Shown: positions 36,122-45,640, counted from the first letter of the stretch. The stretch is DNA of 64,000 bases from Flavisericum labens (GCF_045446075.1 NZ_JBJJBQ010000001.1:310001-374000), one strand, 5' to 3'. Made by a program: numbers and translations. Notes: generated by a model not told the origin, from the sequence alone.

Positions 36122-36154
36122 CAGCGCAATTTTAAGTGCAATTAGTAAGTAACT

Positions 36155-36877
36155 ATGGATTACAAAAAAGTGAGACGATATGGTGTTTTAGGAATTTTAT
36201 TTTTTCTTCCTGTAACGTTTTTGCTGTTTTTGTATCCGGCAACGCACAACTACACACCACTTGATATTGTTAATGAATCGGTTGCCGATTTAGAAAACCT
36301 CACTTCAACTTCCGAAGAAAAAATTCTTTTAAACAATCATATTACGGTTTTGGGCTTTATAGGTGCTAGTCCAATGAAACGTGCAACAAGCGCATCAAAT
36401 TTAAAAGAGCTGGTTTACGATAAATTTAAGGGCTTTAAGCGTTTTCAGATTGTTATTGCAGCTCCTTATGGAACAGAGGAAGATGTGAAGCAACTAAAGG
36501 CTGAAATCAGTTCGTATGAAGACTTAAGGTTTTGGCATTTCGTATTTGGCGAGCCACAGGAAATAAAAAGGCTGTTCAATAGTTTAAAAAGTGAAGAGGA
36601 ATTACTTAGCGATTTATCGACAGACCATGTTTTTATTGTCGATAAAGATTTAAATCAACGTGGAAGGTTGGATGACAGGACCGATAATGAATTGAGTATA
36701 AACAGATCTGTTTATGGTTTAAATAGCTATGACTGTATAGAAGTGGCAGAATTAAAAAACAAAATGAGCGAAGACATGCGTGTTTTGTTTACCGAATACA
36801 GACAAAAACGTAAAGGCGAGTTTAATTCTGACACACGAAGGGCTAACGATTTAAAAAGTAACGATGAAAAAAAGTAA
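36155..36877 (+). CDS. SCO-like thioredoxin-fold membrane protein lacking the copper cysteines
   Basis: Membrane-anchored 240-aa protein with a helix at about residues 9-28. The fold looks like a SCO/thioredoxin protein: a strand ITVLGFIGASP (63-73) where SCO proteins have their CxxxC loop, and DHVFIVDKDLNQRGRLDD (157-174) like the SCO segment ending FLID..G..R. The CxxxC and the copper His are missing, and the only Cys is Cys194. It overlaps the true SCO gene by 14 bp, so the two are coupled. It may be a chaperone partner or a structural paralogue of SCO; no activity can be named. Confidence 0.7.
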   Translation: MDYKKVRRYGVLGILFFLPVTFLLFLYPATHNYTPLDIVNESVADLENLTSTSEEKILLNNHITVLGFIGASPMKRATSASNLKELVYDKFKGFKRFQIVIAAPYGTEEDVKQLKAEISSYEDLRFWHFVFGEPQEIKRLFNSLKSEEELLSDLSTDHVFIVDKDLNQRGRLDDRTDNELSINRSVYGLNSYDCIEVAELKNKMSEDMRVLFTEYRQKRKGEFNSDTRRANDLKSNDEKK

Positions 36878-37607
36878 CTATTCATATATAGGAATCGCTT
36901 TTATTATTTTGGTTTTCGGAATTATTTTTATTCCGAAAATTGTAGATAGAATTACAAACCAAGATGTAGTGAGACAAGAAAGTAGGAGCGATTTTGCTGA
37001 TGACAAAAAGTCGACCGATTCTGGTTTGGCTTTTATCGAAATTAACGGTGTGCCTAAAAAAGTACCCCCATTTTCATTTACCAATCAAAATGGAGAAACC
37101 ATCACCAACAAAAATTACGAAGGTAAGGTTTACGTTATTGAATTTTTCTTTACAACGTGCCCAACCATTTGTCCAAGAATGAACCGAAATTTGGTCCAAA
37201 TTCAAAATACGTTTAAGGCATTTGAGGATTTTGGTGTGGCGTCATTCACCATTAATCCAGAACATGATACTTCCGGGGTTCTAAAAGCCTATGCCGAGCA
37301 ATATGATATTACCAATCCCAACTGGCATTTAATGACTGGAGATAAAGATGCTATTTATAAATTGGCTAATGAAGGCTTTAATTTATATACGGCTGAAGAA
37401 GAAAGTGTAGCTGGTGGTTTTGAACATTCAGGAAATTTTGCGCTTATTGATAAAAACGGGTTTATTAGATCTAGAAAAGATGATTTTGGTAACCCGATAA
37501 TTTATTATAATGGCATTACCTCAGAAGAAGAAAAAGTAGATGACGACGGTTCACTCGAAGAAATAAGTGCCTTAAAAGAAGACATAAAGAAATTGCTTAA
37601 TGAATAA
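36864..37607 (+). CDS. SCO1/SenC family copper chaperone
   Basis: Membrane-anchored copper-binding protein for assembly of the CuA centre of cytochrome oxidase, acting on the periplasmic side. One N-terminal helix (residues 8-25) and a thioredoxin fold are seen. The copper ligands are Cys99 and Cys103 (CPTICP) and His188 (GGFEHSG). The 247-aa length is usual. It overlaps the upstream SCO-like gene (14 bp) and the downstream DUF420 gene (8 bp), which fits one translation-coupled oxidase assembly unit. Confidence 0.95.
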   Translation: MKKSNYSYIGIAFIILVFGIIFIPKIVDRITNQDVVRQESRSDFADDKKSTDSGLAFIEINGVPKKVPPFSFTNQNGETITNKNYEGKVYVIEFFFTTCPTICPRMNRNLVQIQNTFKAFEDFGVASFTINPEHDTSGVLKAYAEQYDITNPNWHLMTGDKDAIYKLANEGFNLYTAEEESVAGGFEHSGNFALIDKNGFIRSRKDDFGNPIIYYNGITSEEEKVDDDGSLEEISALKEDIKKLLNE

Positions 37608-38136
37608 TTCAAAGGAGATTTTAGACGATAAAAAATACAATAAATTAATTGTTGTACTGTCTATTTTAATACCGGTGGCGGTGGCCGTTCTATTTGGTGT
37701 TAGAATACCAAATGTAGAACCTTTAAGCTTTTTGCCTCCCATTTATGCCACAATAAATGGTTTAACGGCTGTTATTTTGGTTATTGCTTTCATCGCTATT
37801 AAAAATAAAAATTTAGTGCTTCACGAAAACTTAATGACCACCGCTATTTGGTGTTCTATTGCTTTTTTGGTGATGTACGTAGCCTATCACATGACAAGCG
37901 ATTCTACTAAATTTGGAGGTGAAGGTTTCATAAAATATGTTTATTATATTATATTAATTTCACATATTTTATTGTCTATTATAATTATACCGTTTGTATT
38001 GATAACTTATGTTCGAGCAATTACTAACAATATTGAGAAGCATAAAAAAATCGCAAAAATAACATTTCCATTATGGTTATATGTTGCTGTTTCGGGTGTT
38101 ATAGTATATATTATGATTTCTCCTTATTACGCATAG
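37600..38136 (+). CDS. DUF420 family membrane protein
   Basis: Inner-membrane protein of 178 aa with about five helices. LPPIYATINGLTAVILVIAF and HENLMTTAIWCSIAFLVMYVAYH are typical of DUF420, a family found next to SCO and oxidase genes and thought to help oxidase assembly (CtaM-like). Conserved His residues lie near helix ends. It overlaps the SCO gene and is followed by a small CxxC protein 2 bp later. Confidence 0.88.
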   Translation: MNNSKEILDDKKYNKLIVVLSILIPVAVAVLFGVRIPNVEPLSFLPPIYATINGLTAVILVIAFIAIKNKNLVLHENLMTTAIWCSIAFLVMYVAYHMTSDSTKFGGEGFIKYVYYIILISHILLSIIIIPFVLITYVRAITNNIEKHKKIAKITFPLWLYVAVSGVIVYIMISPYYA

Positions 38137-38138
38137 AA

Positions 38139-38357
38139 ATGAAACGAAAGCTTGTCTTTTTATTATTCTTTGTCGTCTTTTTTATAAAGACCAATGCCCA
38201 GTGTGCCATGTGCCGTGCGGTGTTAGAGAGTGAAGTAGGCCAAAATACAGCAGAGGGTATTAACGATGGCATAGTTTATCTCATGGCCATTCCGTATATT
38301 TTGGTTGCGGGTCTGGGCTATATTATTTACCGTAAGTACAATACGTTAAAAAAGTAA
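38139..38357 (+). CDS. Small membrane protein with CxxC motif
   Basis: A 72-aa protein. The frame is open from 38073, but ATG 38139 is chosen because it directly follows the DUF420 stop and gives a clean signal peptide (MKRKLVFLLFFVVFFIKTNAQ). The mature part begins CAMC (Cys22 and Cys25), then a short acidic helix, then one membrane helix (IVYLMAIPYILVAGLGYIIY). Context at the end of the oxidase assembly unit suggests metal or thiol handling, which is inference. No family name is known to me. Confidence 0.75.
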   Translation: MKRKLVFLLFFVVFFIKTNAQCAMCRAVLESEVGQNTAEGINDGIVYLMAIPYILVAGLGYIIYRKYNTLKK

Positions 38358-38446
38358 TAAAAAGTTTTATTTGCGTTTTTTGTAACATTTCTTTGTGTAG
38401 ATAGTCTAACTTTTAAATTATTGGGTTAGTTAAATAAACCAAGGTT

Positions 38447-39148
38447 ATGTTAAAAATTCATCAGCTTCACAAATCCTATCCTATAGGTGATTCTAGTTTA
38501 CATGTATTAAAAGGTATCGATCTTAATGTTGAAGAGGGCGAAATGGTTGCCATTATGGGGTCTTCTGGCTCCGGAAAGTCCACTCTTTTAAATATTATAG
38601 GCATGTTGGACGAAGCCGATTCGGGAGAATATGTTTTAGATGGACTACCAATAAAAAACCTTACCGAAAAAAAAGCCGCTGTTTACCGAAATAAATTTTT
38701 AGGTTTTATTTTTCAATCTTTCAATCTTATAAATTACAAGAATGCCTTAGAAAATGTAGCACTACCGTTGTATTATCAAGGAATGAAGCGTAAAGAGCGT
38801 CAAGAAAAGGCGCTTTTTCATTTGGAAAAGGTTGGCTTAGCTGATTGGGCGCAACATTTACCAAAGGAATTATCAGGCGGCCAAAATCAACGTGTCGCCA
38901 TTGCTAGGGCGCTGGCAGCAAATCCTAAATTACTTCTTGCCGATGAACCTACAGGAGCATTAGATACCAAAACCTCGTATGAAATCATGGAGTTTATACA
39001 ACAGTTAAACGATGAGGGAAAAACCATTTTAATGGTAACCCACGAGGAAGATATTGCCAATATGTGTAAGCGTATTGTGAGACTGCGTGATGGGATAATA
39101 ATGGAAGATAAAAAAGTAAATCAAGTAAGAGCGGGTCAACATGTTTGA
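38447..39148 (+). CDS. MacB/LolD-type ABC transporter ATP-binding protein
   Basis: Cytoplasmic ATPase of an export-type ABC transporter, 233 aa. Walker A GSSGSGKST (38-46), Q-loop IFQSFNLI, signature LSGGQNQRVAIARAL, Walker B LLLADEPTGALD, and switch His in LMVTHEED. It overlaps the first permease gene by 8 bp and starts a five-gene operon with two permeases, an adaptor and a TolC-type protein, the layout of a tripartite MacAB-TolC-like efflux or secretion pump. Confidence 0.95.
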   Translation: MLKIHQLHKSYPIGDSSLHVLKGIDLNVEEGEMVAIMGSSGSGKSTLLNIIGMLDEADSGEYVLDGLPIKNLTEKKAAVYRNKFLGFIFQSFNLINYKNALENVALPLYYQGMKRKERQEKALFHLEKVGLADWAQHLPKELSGGQNQRVAIARALAANPKLLLADEPTGALDTKTSYEIMEFIQQLNDEGKTILMVTHEEDIANMCKRIVRLRDGIIMEDKKVNQVRAGQHV

Positions 39149-40370
39149 TTTAGACCTTTGGCGAGAAATATTCCAAAGTATTAATAAAAACAGAACCAGA
39201 AGTTTGCTTTCTGGTTTTACGGTGTCTTTTGCTATTCTTTTATTTGCCATTCTATTTGGTATCGCCAATGGGCTACAAAACTATTTCGCTGAAGCCTTTG
39301 GTACTGATGCTAATAATTCCATAGTTATTTATCCTGGCAGAACAACCAAAGCGCATGACGGACTTCAAGCGGGAAGACAAATTCGATTTAAAAACGAAGA
39401 CCACGATTTTATATTGGACGAATTTGGCGAAAAGGTGCAGTACATTACCAGTAAGGTAAATAAAAATGTTACAGCCACTTTCAAAGGAGAAAAGAACAGT
39501 TACCAAATGCGCGCCGTACATCCAGAATACATGTTTATCGAGAATAATGTAGTGAGTGAGGGCCGTTATATAAACCAAAACGATTTAAGTAATAAAACTA
39601 AAGTGGCCGTAATTGGCAATGTGGTTAACGACGAATTATTTTTAAAAGAAACCGCCATTGGGAAGTACATTAGTTTAAACGGTATTTCTTTTAAAGTAGT
39701 TGGTGTTTTTACAGACGATGAAGGTGACAATGAAGAACGCGTAATCTACGTACCGCTTTCTACAGCACAGTTTTTGTACGGGAATAACGATTTTATCGAC
39801 TTCATGCATCTAACCTATAACCCAGAAATGAACGGCAATGAGGCTTTGGCCTTCGGAAATGCGATTACAAGAAAAATGAAAGAACGTTTTTCTGTGGCCA
39901 GAAGTGATCAACGTGCTATTAGAGTTCAAAATATGGCACAAGCTACTAAACAAGTAGATATGATGACTTATGGGTTAACCATAATTATTTTGGTAATAGG
40001 CTTTGGTACTTTAATTGCGGGAGTGGTAGGTATTAGCAATATCATGATTTTTATTGTAAAAGAAAGAACCAAAGAAATTGGTATCAGAAAAGCACTGGGC
40101 GCTACACCAAAATCCATTGTATCTATTATTTTAATTGAATCTATACTAATTACCGCGGCTGCAGGTTATGTAGGCTTATTAATTGGGGTTGGCGTTTTAG
40201 AATGGGTGGCTCCATATTTGGAACAATACTTTATAAAGAATCCTGGCGTAAGTAATAATTTGGTTATTGGCGCTACCATTGTATTAATAATTGCTGGAGC
40301 CATTGCCGGTTATGTGCCGGCAAAAAGGGCTTCCAAAATTAAACCCATTGTAGCACTAAGAAACGATTAG
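39141..40370 (+). CDS. MacB-like ABC transporter permease 1
   Basis: FtsX/MacB-type permease, 409 aa. One helix near residues 21-41 (LLSGFTVSFAILLFAILFGIA), a large periplasmic MacB-type domain (about 45-280), then three C-terminal helices. The segment VKERTKEIGIRKALGATP before helix 3 and the C-terminal PAKRASKIKPIVALRND are family hallmarks. It is paralogous to the next gene, and the two probably form a heterodimer. Such pumps export peptides, lipids or antibiotics; the substrate is unknown. Confidence 0.93.
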   Translation: MFDLDLWREIFQSINKNRTRSLLSGFTVSFAILLFAILFGIANGLQNYFAEAFGTDANNSIVIYPGRTTKAHDGLQAGRQIRFKNEDHDFILDEFGEKVQYITSKVNKNVTATFKGEKNSYQMRAVHPEYMFIENNVVSEGRYINQNDLSNKTKVAVIGNVVNDELFLKETAIGKYISLNGISFKVVGVFTDDEGDNEERVIYVPLSTAQFLYGNNDFIDFMHLTYNPEMNGNEALAFGNAITRKMKERFSVARSDQRAIRVQNMAQATKQVDMMTYGLTIIILVIGFGTLIAGVVGISNIMIFIVKERTKEIGIRKALGATPKSIVSIILIESILITAAAGYVGLLIGVGVLEWVAPYLEQYFIKNPGVSNNLVIGATIVLIIAGAIAGYVPAKRASKIKPIVALRND

Positions 40371-40372
40371 CG

Positions 40373-41617
40373 ATGTTTAGATTTTTACTAGATAGAGATA
40401 CATGGCAAGAAGTTTTTGATAGCTTCAATAAAAACAAACTCCGTTCTATTTTAACCATGGTTGGTGTTTGGTGGGGCATATTATTGCTCATTGGTTTACT
40501 GGGTTCGGCTAGAGGTTTAGAAAATGCTTTTAACCGAATCTTTGGCGATTTCGCTACCAATAGTGTTTTTATAATGGGTAGTGCAACGGGTAAACCGTTT
40601 AAAGGTTTTCAGGAAGGTAGGCGCGTACAGTTAACCTTAGCGGACATTAAAAAAGTTGAAGATAATGTTGAGGGTATTGAATTTGTAGTTCCTAGAAATA
40701 TGAATCAAGGGCTTGTTGTTAGAAACTTTCTTTCTGGAAACTTCAATGTTATGGGTGATTATCCGGTGTTAGATAAAGTGCAAAAAAAGAAACTGGTGCA
40801 TGGTCGCTTTATCAACCGAAACGATATCGACGACCATAAAAAAGTAGCGGTAATTTCAGAAAGTATTTACAAACAACTTTTTGAAAAAGATGAAAATCCT
40901 ATCGGGGAATACATACAGATAAATAATATTAATTATATGGTGATTGGTATGTATGATCAGGGTAATGTTAATTTTGGTCCGAGTGAAGACATTCACATAC
41001 CGTTTACCACTTTTCAGCAAGTTTACAACCAAGGCGAAAAAATTGGTTTTTTTATGATTACAGGAAAGCCCGAGTTTGATATTCAACAGATTGAAGAGGA
41101 TGCTCTATTGTTGTTGCGAAACTTAAACAACGTCCATCCTGAAGACAAAAGAGCTTTCAGAAGTTTTAATATAGGAAAAGAGTTCGCCAAGGTTACGGGC
41201 TTTTTAACAGGAATGCAGTTTTTAACATGGTTCGTGGGTTTAGCTACTTTATTGGCTGGTGTTTTTGCTATTGGCAATATTTTATTGATAACCGTAAAAG
41301 AACGTACCAAAGAAATTGGTGTACGCAGGGCATTAGGAGCTACGCCCTTCGAAATAAAAAGACAAATCGTAATCGAAGCCGTTTTTTTAACCTTGGTGGC
41401 TGGTTTTTTCGGAATCATAACAGGAGGTGGGATTCTTATTTTGTTGGATTATTTCTTTGGGCAAGGGGAGGATGCAGCGCTTGTAAACGCATCGGTATCT
41501 ATAGCAGTAGTTTTTATTGCGCTAGTTATATCTGTGGCTTTAGGAATATTAATTGGTCTCATTCCTGCATTTAAAGCTACTAGTGTAAAACCAATTGAAG
41601 CATTAAGAGAAGAATAA
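40373..41617 (+). CDS. MacB-like ABC transporter permease 2
   Basis: Second FtsX/MacB-type permease, 414 aa, starting 2 bp after the first. The same plan is seen: an N-terminal helix (ILTMVGVWWGILLLIGLLGSA), a periplasmic domain, then C-terminal helices with VKERTKEIGVRRALGATP and PAFKATSVKPIEALREE. Two different permeases suggest a heterodimeric pump, common in Bacteroidota, where single-subunit MacB fusions are rarer. Confidence 0.93.
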   Translation: MFRFLLDRDTWQEVFDSFNKNKLRSILTMVGVWWGILLLIGLLGSARGLENAFNRIFGDFATNSVFIMGSATGKPFKGFQEGRRVQLTLADIKKVEDNVEGIEFVVPRNMNQGLVVRNFLSGNFNVMGDYPVLDKVQKKKLVHGRFINRNDIDDHKKVAVISESIYKQLFEKDENPIGEYIQINNINYMVIGMYDQGNVNFGPSEDIHIPFTTFQQVYNQGEKIGFFMITGKPEFDIQQIEEDALLLLRNLNNVHPEDKRAFRSFNIGKEFAKVTGFLTGMQFLTWFVGLATLLAGVFAIGNILLITVKERTKEIGVRRALGATPFEIKRQIVIEAVFLTLVAGFFGIITGGGILILLDYFFGQGEDAALVNASVSIAVVFIALVISVALGILIGLIPAFKATSVKPIEALREE

Positions 41618-41629
41618 ACAATCAAAAAA

Positions 41630-42751
41630 ATGAACAAAACAGCAAAGATTATTTTAGTATTGGTGGCTGTAATAGCACTGGCATTTGTGTTGAAGTATTT
41701 TAAGGATGCCAATTCAGATGATATTATAGATTATAAGGTGGAAGCGCCTTTTTATACATCTATTAATACCAAGGCTGTTGCAACAGGCAAGCTTAACCCA
41801 GAAGAAGAAATTGAACTAAAGCCCCAAATTTCGGGTATAGTTGATGAGATTCTGGTTGAAGAAGGCGATGTGGTAAAAAAAGGCGATTTAATTGCAAAAA
41901 TCAGGGTAGTACCCAACGAGCAAAGTTTGGTAAGTGCCAAAAGTAGAATTTCTTCTACAAAACTGTCTTTTGATAATGCCAAAACCTTGTACAATCGTAA
42001 TAAAGCTCTGTTTGAAAAAGGTGTAATTTCAAAACAAGATTTTGAAAATAGCGAACTATCGTATAATCAAGCCAAAGAGACTATGGCACAAGCGCAAAAC
42101 GATTACCAGATAATTAGGCGAGGCTCCATTTCTGGTGGCAGTTCGGCGAACACAAATATTGTGGCTCAAATTCAAGGAACTATTTTAGAAATCCCCGTTA
42201 GGGAAGGTGATCAGGTTATTCAAAGCAATAACTTTAATGCTGGAACAACCATTGCTACGATTGCAGATATGAGTCAAATGATTTTTGAAGGAAAAGTAGA
42301 CGAGGCCGAAGTAGGCAAGCTAAAAGAGGGTAAAGAGATAAAAGTGATTTTGGGTGCGATAAAAGATAAAGAGTTTCCAGCCATATTAACATTTGTAGCA
42401 CCAAAGGGAATTGAAGAAAATGGAGCCGTACAGTTTACCATTAAGGCTGATGTGAAAATTCATTCCGACGTAAATATAAGGGCGGGTTACAGTGCCAATG
42501 CGGAAATGGATTTAGAAAGCAAAGATAGTGTATTGGCTATTCGAGAGGCCTTACTTCAATATAACCGAATTACCGAAAAGCCATTTGTTGAAGTTTTGAA
42601 AGACGATAATAAATTCAAAAAAGAGAATGTAGAATTGGGTATTTCAGATGGTATTAATGTTGAAATTAAAGAAGGTGTTAATGAGGGTGACAAAATAAAA
42701 GTTTGGAACAAAGCATCAAAAGACAACAATGGAGATGGAGACAATGGATAA
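41630..42751 (+). CDS. Periplasmic adaptor (membrane fusion) protein of the ABC efflux pump
   Basis: MacA/HlyD-type adaptor, 373 aa. An N-terminal anchor (IILVLVAVIALAFVLKYF), the lipoyl-like half EIELKPQISGIVDEILVEEG, a coiled-coil hairpin at about 95-150 (ISSTKLSFDNAKTLYNRNKA), the second lipoyl half, then beta-barrel and membrane-proximal domains. It bridges the permeases and the outer-membrane channel. It overlaps the following TolC-like ORF slightly or abuts it, depending on which start is used. Confidence 0.92.
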   Translation: MNKTAKIILVLVAVIALAFVLKYFKDANSDDIIDYKVEAPFYTSINTKAVATGKLNPEEEIELKPQISGIVDEILVEEGDVVKKGDLIAKIRVVPNEQSLVSAKSRISSTKLSFDNAKTLYNRNKALFEKGVISKQDFENSELSYNQAKETMAQAQNDYQIIRRGSISGGSSANTNIVAQIQGTILEIPVREGDQVIQSNNFNAGTTIATIADMSQMIFEGKVDEAEVGKLKEGKEIKVILGAIKDKEFPAILTFVAPKGIEENGAVQFTIKADVKIHSDVNIRAGYSANAEMDLESKDSVLAIREALLQYNRITEKPFVEVLKDDNKFKKENVELGISDGINVEIKEGVNEGDKIKVWNKASKDNNGDGDNG

Positions 42752-44093
42752 AACTAGAATAAAACAAGTCATACTATTTGTAGGTCTTTTTTGGTCTATA
42801 CTGTCTATTGCGCAACAAAAAAAATGGACTTTACAAGAGTGTGTATATTATGCAATAGAGAATAATATATCGGTGCAGCAAGCTATGCTAGACCAAAATT
42901 TAGCAGATTTAGATAAAGAACAGGCGGTATATAACTTTTTGCCCAATTTGAATTCCAATGCATCATATAATATAAATACTGGAGCTAATATTAATCCTGC
43001 AACCAACCAATTTGAAAATTCAACTTTCCAGTCATCTTCCGGAGGCATAAGTTCTGGAATCAATATTTTTTCAGGTCTTCAAAATTGGAAAAATCTTCAG
43101 CGCGCCAAACTTAATAAAATAGCAGCTAGTTATCAGCTAGATAAAATGAAAGACGATATCTCACTTTTTGTAGCTAATTCGTTTTTACAAATTTTGGCCA
43201 ATAAAGAACGCCTTAGAGTATTGCAAGGACAAAACAAAATAACGAAGGAAAATATAAAAAATACAGTCCAACTGGTAGAATCTGGGGTTTTGCCAAAAGG
43301 TGATTTATTGGAGATTAAGGCCACCGATGCGACACAGCAGCAACAGATTATTCAAGCAGAGAGCGCTCTTTTTATTTCAAAATTAGGTTTGGCACAAACC
43401 CTTCAATTGGAAAACTATGAAACTTTTGATGTTGTTGATATGGATTATGACTTGGTACCCAATACCATGTTATCTAAAAACCCAAAAGAGATTGTTGAGA
43501 AAGCCAAGGAAACTGTCAATGATTTAAAAATAGCAACGTCTAACTTAGATTTGGCCAAAAAGAATTTAGAAATAGCAAAGTCTAGCTATTACCCAACAAT
43601 TTCAGGATTTGTAAGTTATAATGCGCGTTGGTCCAGTTCGCAAACCAATCCCTTTACTGGGGAAGAAATTAATTTTATAGACCAATTGTATTTATTCGAT
43701 GGTACGGCTGTTGGATTACGTCTTAATGTTCCAATTTTTAATCAGTTTAACACTAGAAACAGTGTAAAGCGTAGTAAAATTAATATAAGCCGCTTGGAAA
43801 ACCAGGCAAAGCAGGTCGAACTCGATTTAGAGTCTAAAGTTTATCAGGCGTATAATGATGCCCAAAATGCAAAAAAAGCCTATGATGCTGCTTTAAAGGT
43901 TGAGGAAGCTAGACAATTAGCCTTCAATTATGCGCAAGAACGTTATGATTTAGGTTTGTCCAATGCCTTTGATTTGAACCAATCCCGTATTTTGTTTGAT
44001 AATGCACAATCGGATGTTATTCGAACCAAATTCGATTATATTTTTGGGATAAAGGTATTAGAGTTTTATTTTGGCATCTCTATAATAAATTAA
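42744..44093 (+). CDS. TolC family outer-membrane efflux protein
   Basis: Outer-membrane channel of the pump, 449 aa from ATG 42744 (MDKTRIKQVI). The frame also has ATGs at 42729 and 42735, but 42744 gives a normal signal peptide (VGLFWSILSIAQ). The long helical repeats of the outer-membrane efflux family are visible (TLQECVYYAIENNISVQQA; LEIAKSSYYPTISGFVSYN; ERYDLGLSNAFDLNQSRI). It is the last gene of the ABC operon, followed 7 bp later by tsaB, which may be read from the same transcript. Confidence 0.93.
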   Translation: MDKTRIKQVILFVGLFWSILSIAQQKKWTLQECVYYAIENNISVQQAMLDQNLADLDKEQAVYNFLPNLNSNASYNINTGANINPATNQFENSTFQSSSGGISSGINIFSGLQNWKNLQRAKLNKIAASYQLDKMKDDISLFVANSFLQILANKERLRVLQGQNKITKENIKNTVQLVESGVLPKGDLLEIKATDATQQQQIIQAESALFISKLGLAQTLQLENYETFDVVDMDYDLVPNTMLSKNPKEIVEKAKETVNDLKIATSNLDLAKKNLEIAKSSYYPTISGFVSYNARWSSSQTNPFTGEEINFIDQLYLFDGTAVGLRLNVPIFNQFNTRNSVKRSKINISRLENQAKQVELDLESKVYQAYNDAQNAKKAYDAALKVEEARQLAFNYAQERYDLGLSNAFDLNQSRILFDNAQSDVIRTKFDYIFGIKVLEFYFGISIIN

Positions 44094-44100
44094 ACGCACC

Positions 44101-44772
44101 ATGAGCTACATCCTCAACATAGAAACCGCAACCACAAATTGCTCAGTATCCATTTCTAAAGATGGCGAAACCATAGTTTTAAAAGAAGACAATGATAAAA
44201 GTTATTCGCACGCCGAAAGACTTCACGTTTATATTGATGCCGCACTAAAGGAAGCTAAAATTACCCCTGAAGATTTGTCGGCTATAGCCATCAGCAAAGG
44301 CCCTGGCTCTTACACGGGTTTACGAATTGGAGTATCGGCAGCTAAAGGTCTTTGTTTCGCGCTGGACAAGCCACTAATTTCGGTGCCAACTTTGGAGGCT
44401 TTGGCACATAAAGTAAATCAAAAAGACGGTATTATTGTACCAATGCTTGATGCGAGAAGAATGGAGGTCTATTCTGCAATATTCGACTCAAATTATTATG
44501 AAATAAGGGAAACCCAAGCACAGATTTTAGATGAAAATGCTTTCGCGGAATATTTACAACGAGGTAAAGTATATTTTGTTGGCAATGGCGTTGAAAAAAC
44601 TAAATTGCTATTAAATCATGACAATGCTGTTTTCGTTGAAAATGAACTACCTTCTGCCAACGAAATGAGCAGAATTGCTTATAGTAAATATCAAAAAAAT
44701 AACATGGAAGATGTTGCTTATTTTGAACCTTATTATTTAAAAGATTTTGTTGCACTAAAATCAAAAAAATAA
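44101..44772 (+). CDS. tsaB: tRNA threonylcarbamoyladenosine biosynthesis protein TsaB
   Basis: Essential partner (YeaZ) of TsaD in the t6A37 modification of tRNAs reading ANN codons. The 223-aa protein has the ASKHA-type N-terminal fold: ILNIETATTNCSVSISKDG, AISKGPGSYTGLRIGVSAAKGL and VPMLDARRMEVYSAIF are all family hallmarks. Start ATG. It sits 7 bp after the TolC-type gene and converges on mscS. Confidence 0.95.
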   Translation: MSYILNIETATTNCSVSISKDGETIVLKEDNDKSYSHAERLHVYIDAALKEAKITPEDLSAIAISKGPGSYTGLRIGVSAAKGLCFALDKPLISVPTLEALAHKVNQKDGIIVPMLDARRMEVYSAIFDSNYYEIRETQAQILDENAFAEYLQRGKVYFVGNGVEKTKLLLNHDNAVFVENELPSANEMSRIAYSKYQKNNMEDVAYFEPYYLKDFVALKSKK

Positions 44773-44801
44773 CCCCATTGCATATGGTATACAATAGGGT
44801 T
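44771..44801. terminator. Bidirectional terminator between tsaB and mscS
   Basis: aaccccattg (44771-44780) pairs with caatagggtt (44792-44801) with one mismatch, with T-rich flanks on both strands. It partly overlaps the tsaB stop. Confidence 0.7.
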
Positions 44802-44824
44802 TTAATTAATTGTTTTTTGTCTTA

Positions 44825-45640
44825 TTATCCTTGTTTGTGTATTTCAACTTGATGTGGATAAGGAATTTCAATTCCGGTAGCATCAAGAGCTTCTTTTACA
44901 TTTTCAGTAACGTCAAAATACACGGTCCAGTAATCTTCAGTTTTACACCATGGTCTTGTCGCAAAATTTACCGAGCTGTCTGCTAGTTCCAGAACAGTAA
45001 CGCCTGGAGCAGGGTCTTTTAATACTTTTGGGTGCGATGTAAGAACATTCATTATTACCTCTTTGGTTTTCTTGATGTCAGCATCATAACTCACACCAAA
45101 AACCAAGTCCACTCGGCGTGTGCCCTCAGTTGTGTAGTTTACAATATTACCGTTTGAAAGCGAACCGTTGGGAATAATAATTTCCTTGTTAGACAAACCA
45201 GTTAATTTGGTAGTGAAAATTTCAATTTCCTTAACGACTCCAATTTCACCTTGGGCTTCAATCAAATCACCAATTTTAAAAGGTTTGAAAATCATGATTA
45301 AAACTCCACCAGCAAAATTACCCAGCGAACCTTGAAGCGCTAAACCAATGGCTAAACCAGCAGCGGCAATAATGGCTGCAAATGATGTAGTTTCAACACC
45401 TACAGTACCTAGTACTACAATAATCAAAACAATCTTTAAAATCCAACCTAAAAGATTCATTAAGAATTTTTGGAGACTTTCGTCGTAGTTTTGTTTGGTC
45501 ATGACACTTCGTGTGGCCTTTATCAGTTTTTTTATTAACCAAGAGCCAATAATCCATATAAGAATAGCACCGATTATTTTTAAACCATAATCGGCTGCTA
45601 AGTCTATCCATTTTTCTGTATCTACGTTTTCTAAATCCAT
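44825..45640 (-). CDS. MscS-family mechanosensitive ion channel
   Basis: Small-conductance mechanosensitive channel of 271 aa that releases solutes on hypo-osmotic shock. Three N-terminal helices are seen, and the pore helix pattern AAIIAAAGLAIGLALQGSLG followed by NFAGGVLIMIFKPFKIGDLIE is diagnostic. The cytoplasmic vestibule domain follows (VDLVFGVSYDADIKKTKEV). Start ATG (MDLENVDTEKWIDLA). Transcribed on the minus strand, 45 bp after the DUF1304 gene. Confidence 0.94.
   Translation of the reverse strand: MDLENVDTEKWIDLAADYGLKIIGAILIWIIGSWLIKKLIKATRSVMTKQNYDESLQKFLMNLLGWILKIVLIIVVLGTVGVETTSFAAIIAAAGLAIGLALQGSLGNFAGGVLIMIFKPFKIGDLIEAQGEIGVVKEIEIFTTKLTGLSNKEIIIPNGSLSNGNIVNYTTEGTRRVDLVFGVSYDADIKKTKEVIMNVLTSHPKVLKDPAPGVTVLELADSSVNFATRPWCKTEDYWTVYFDVTENVKEALDATGIEIPYPHQVEIHKQG

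Noticed and set aside
38073..38138. Longer N-terminus for the small CxxC protein
   Set aside because: It would lie inside the DUF420 gene and spoil the signal peptide; the ATG at 38139 fits better.
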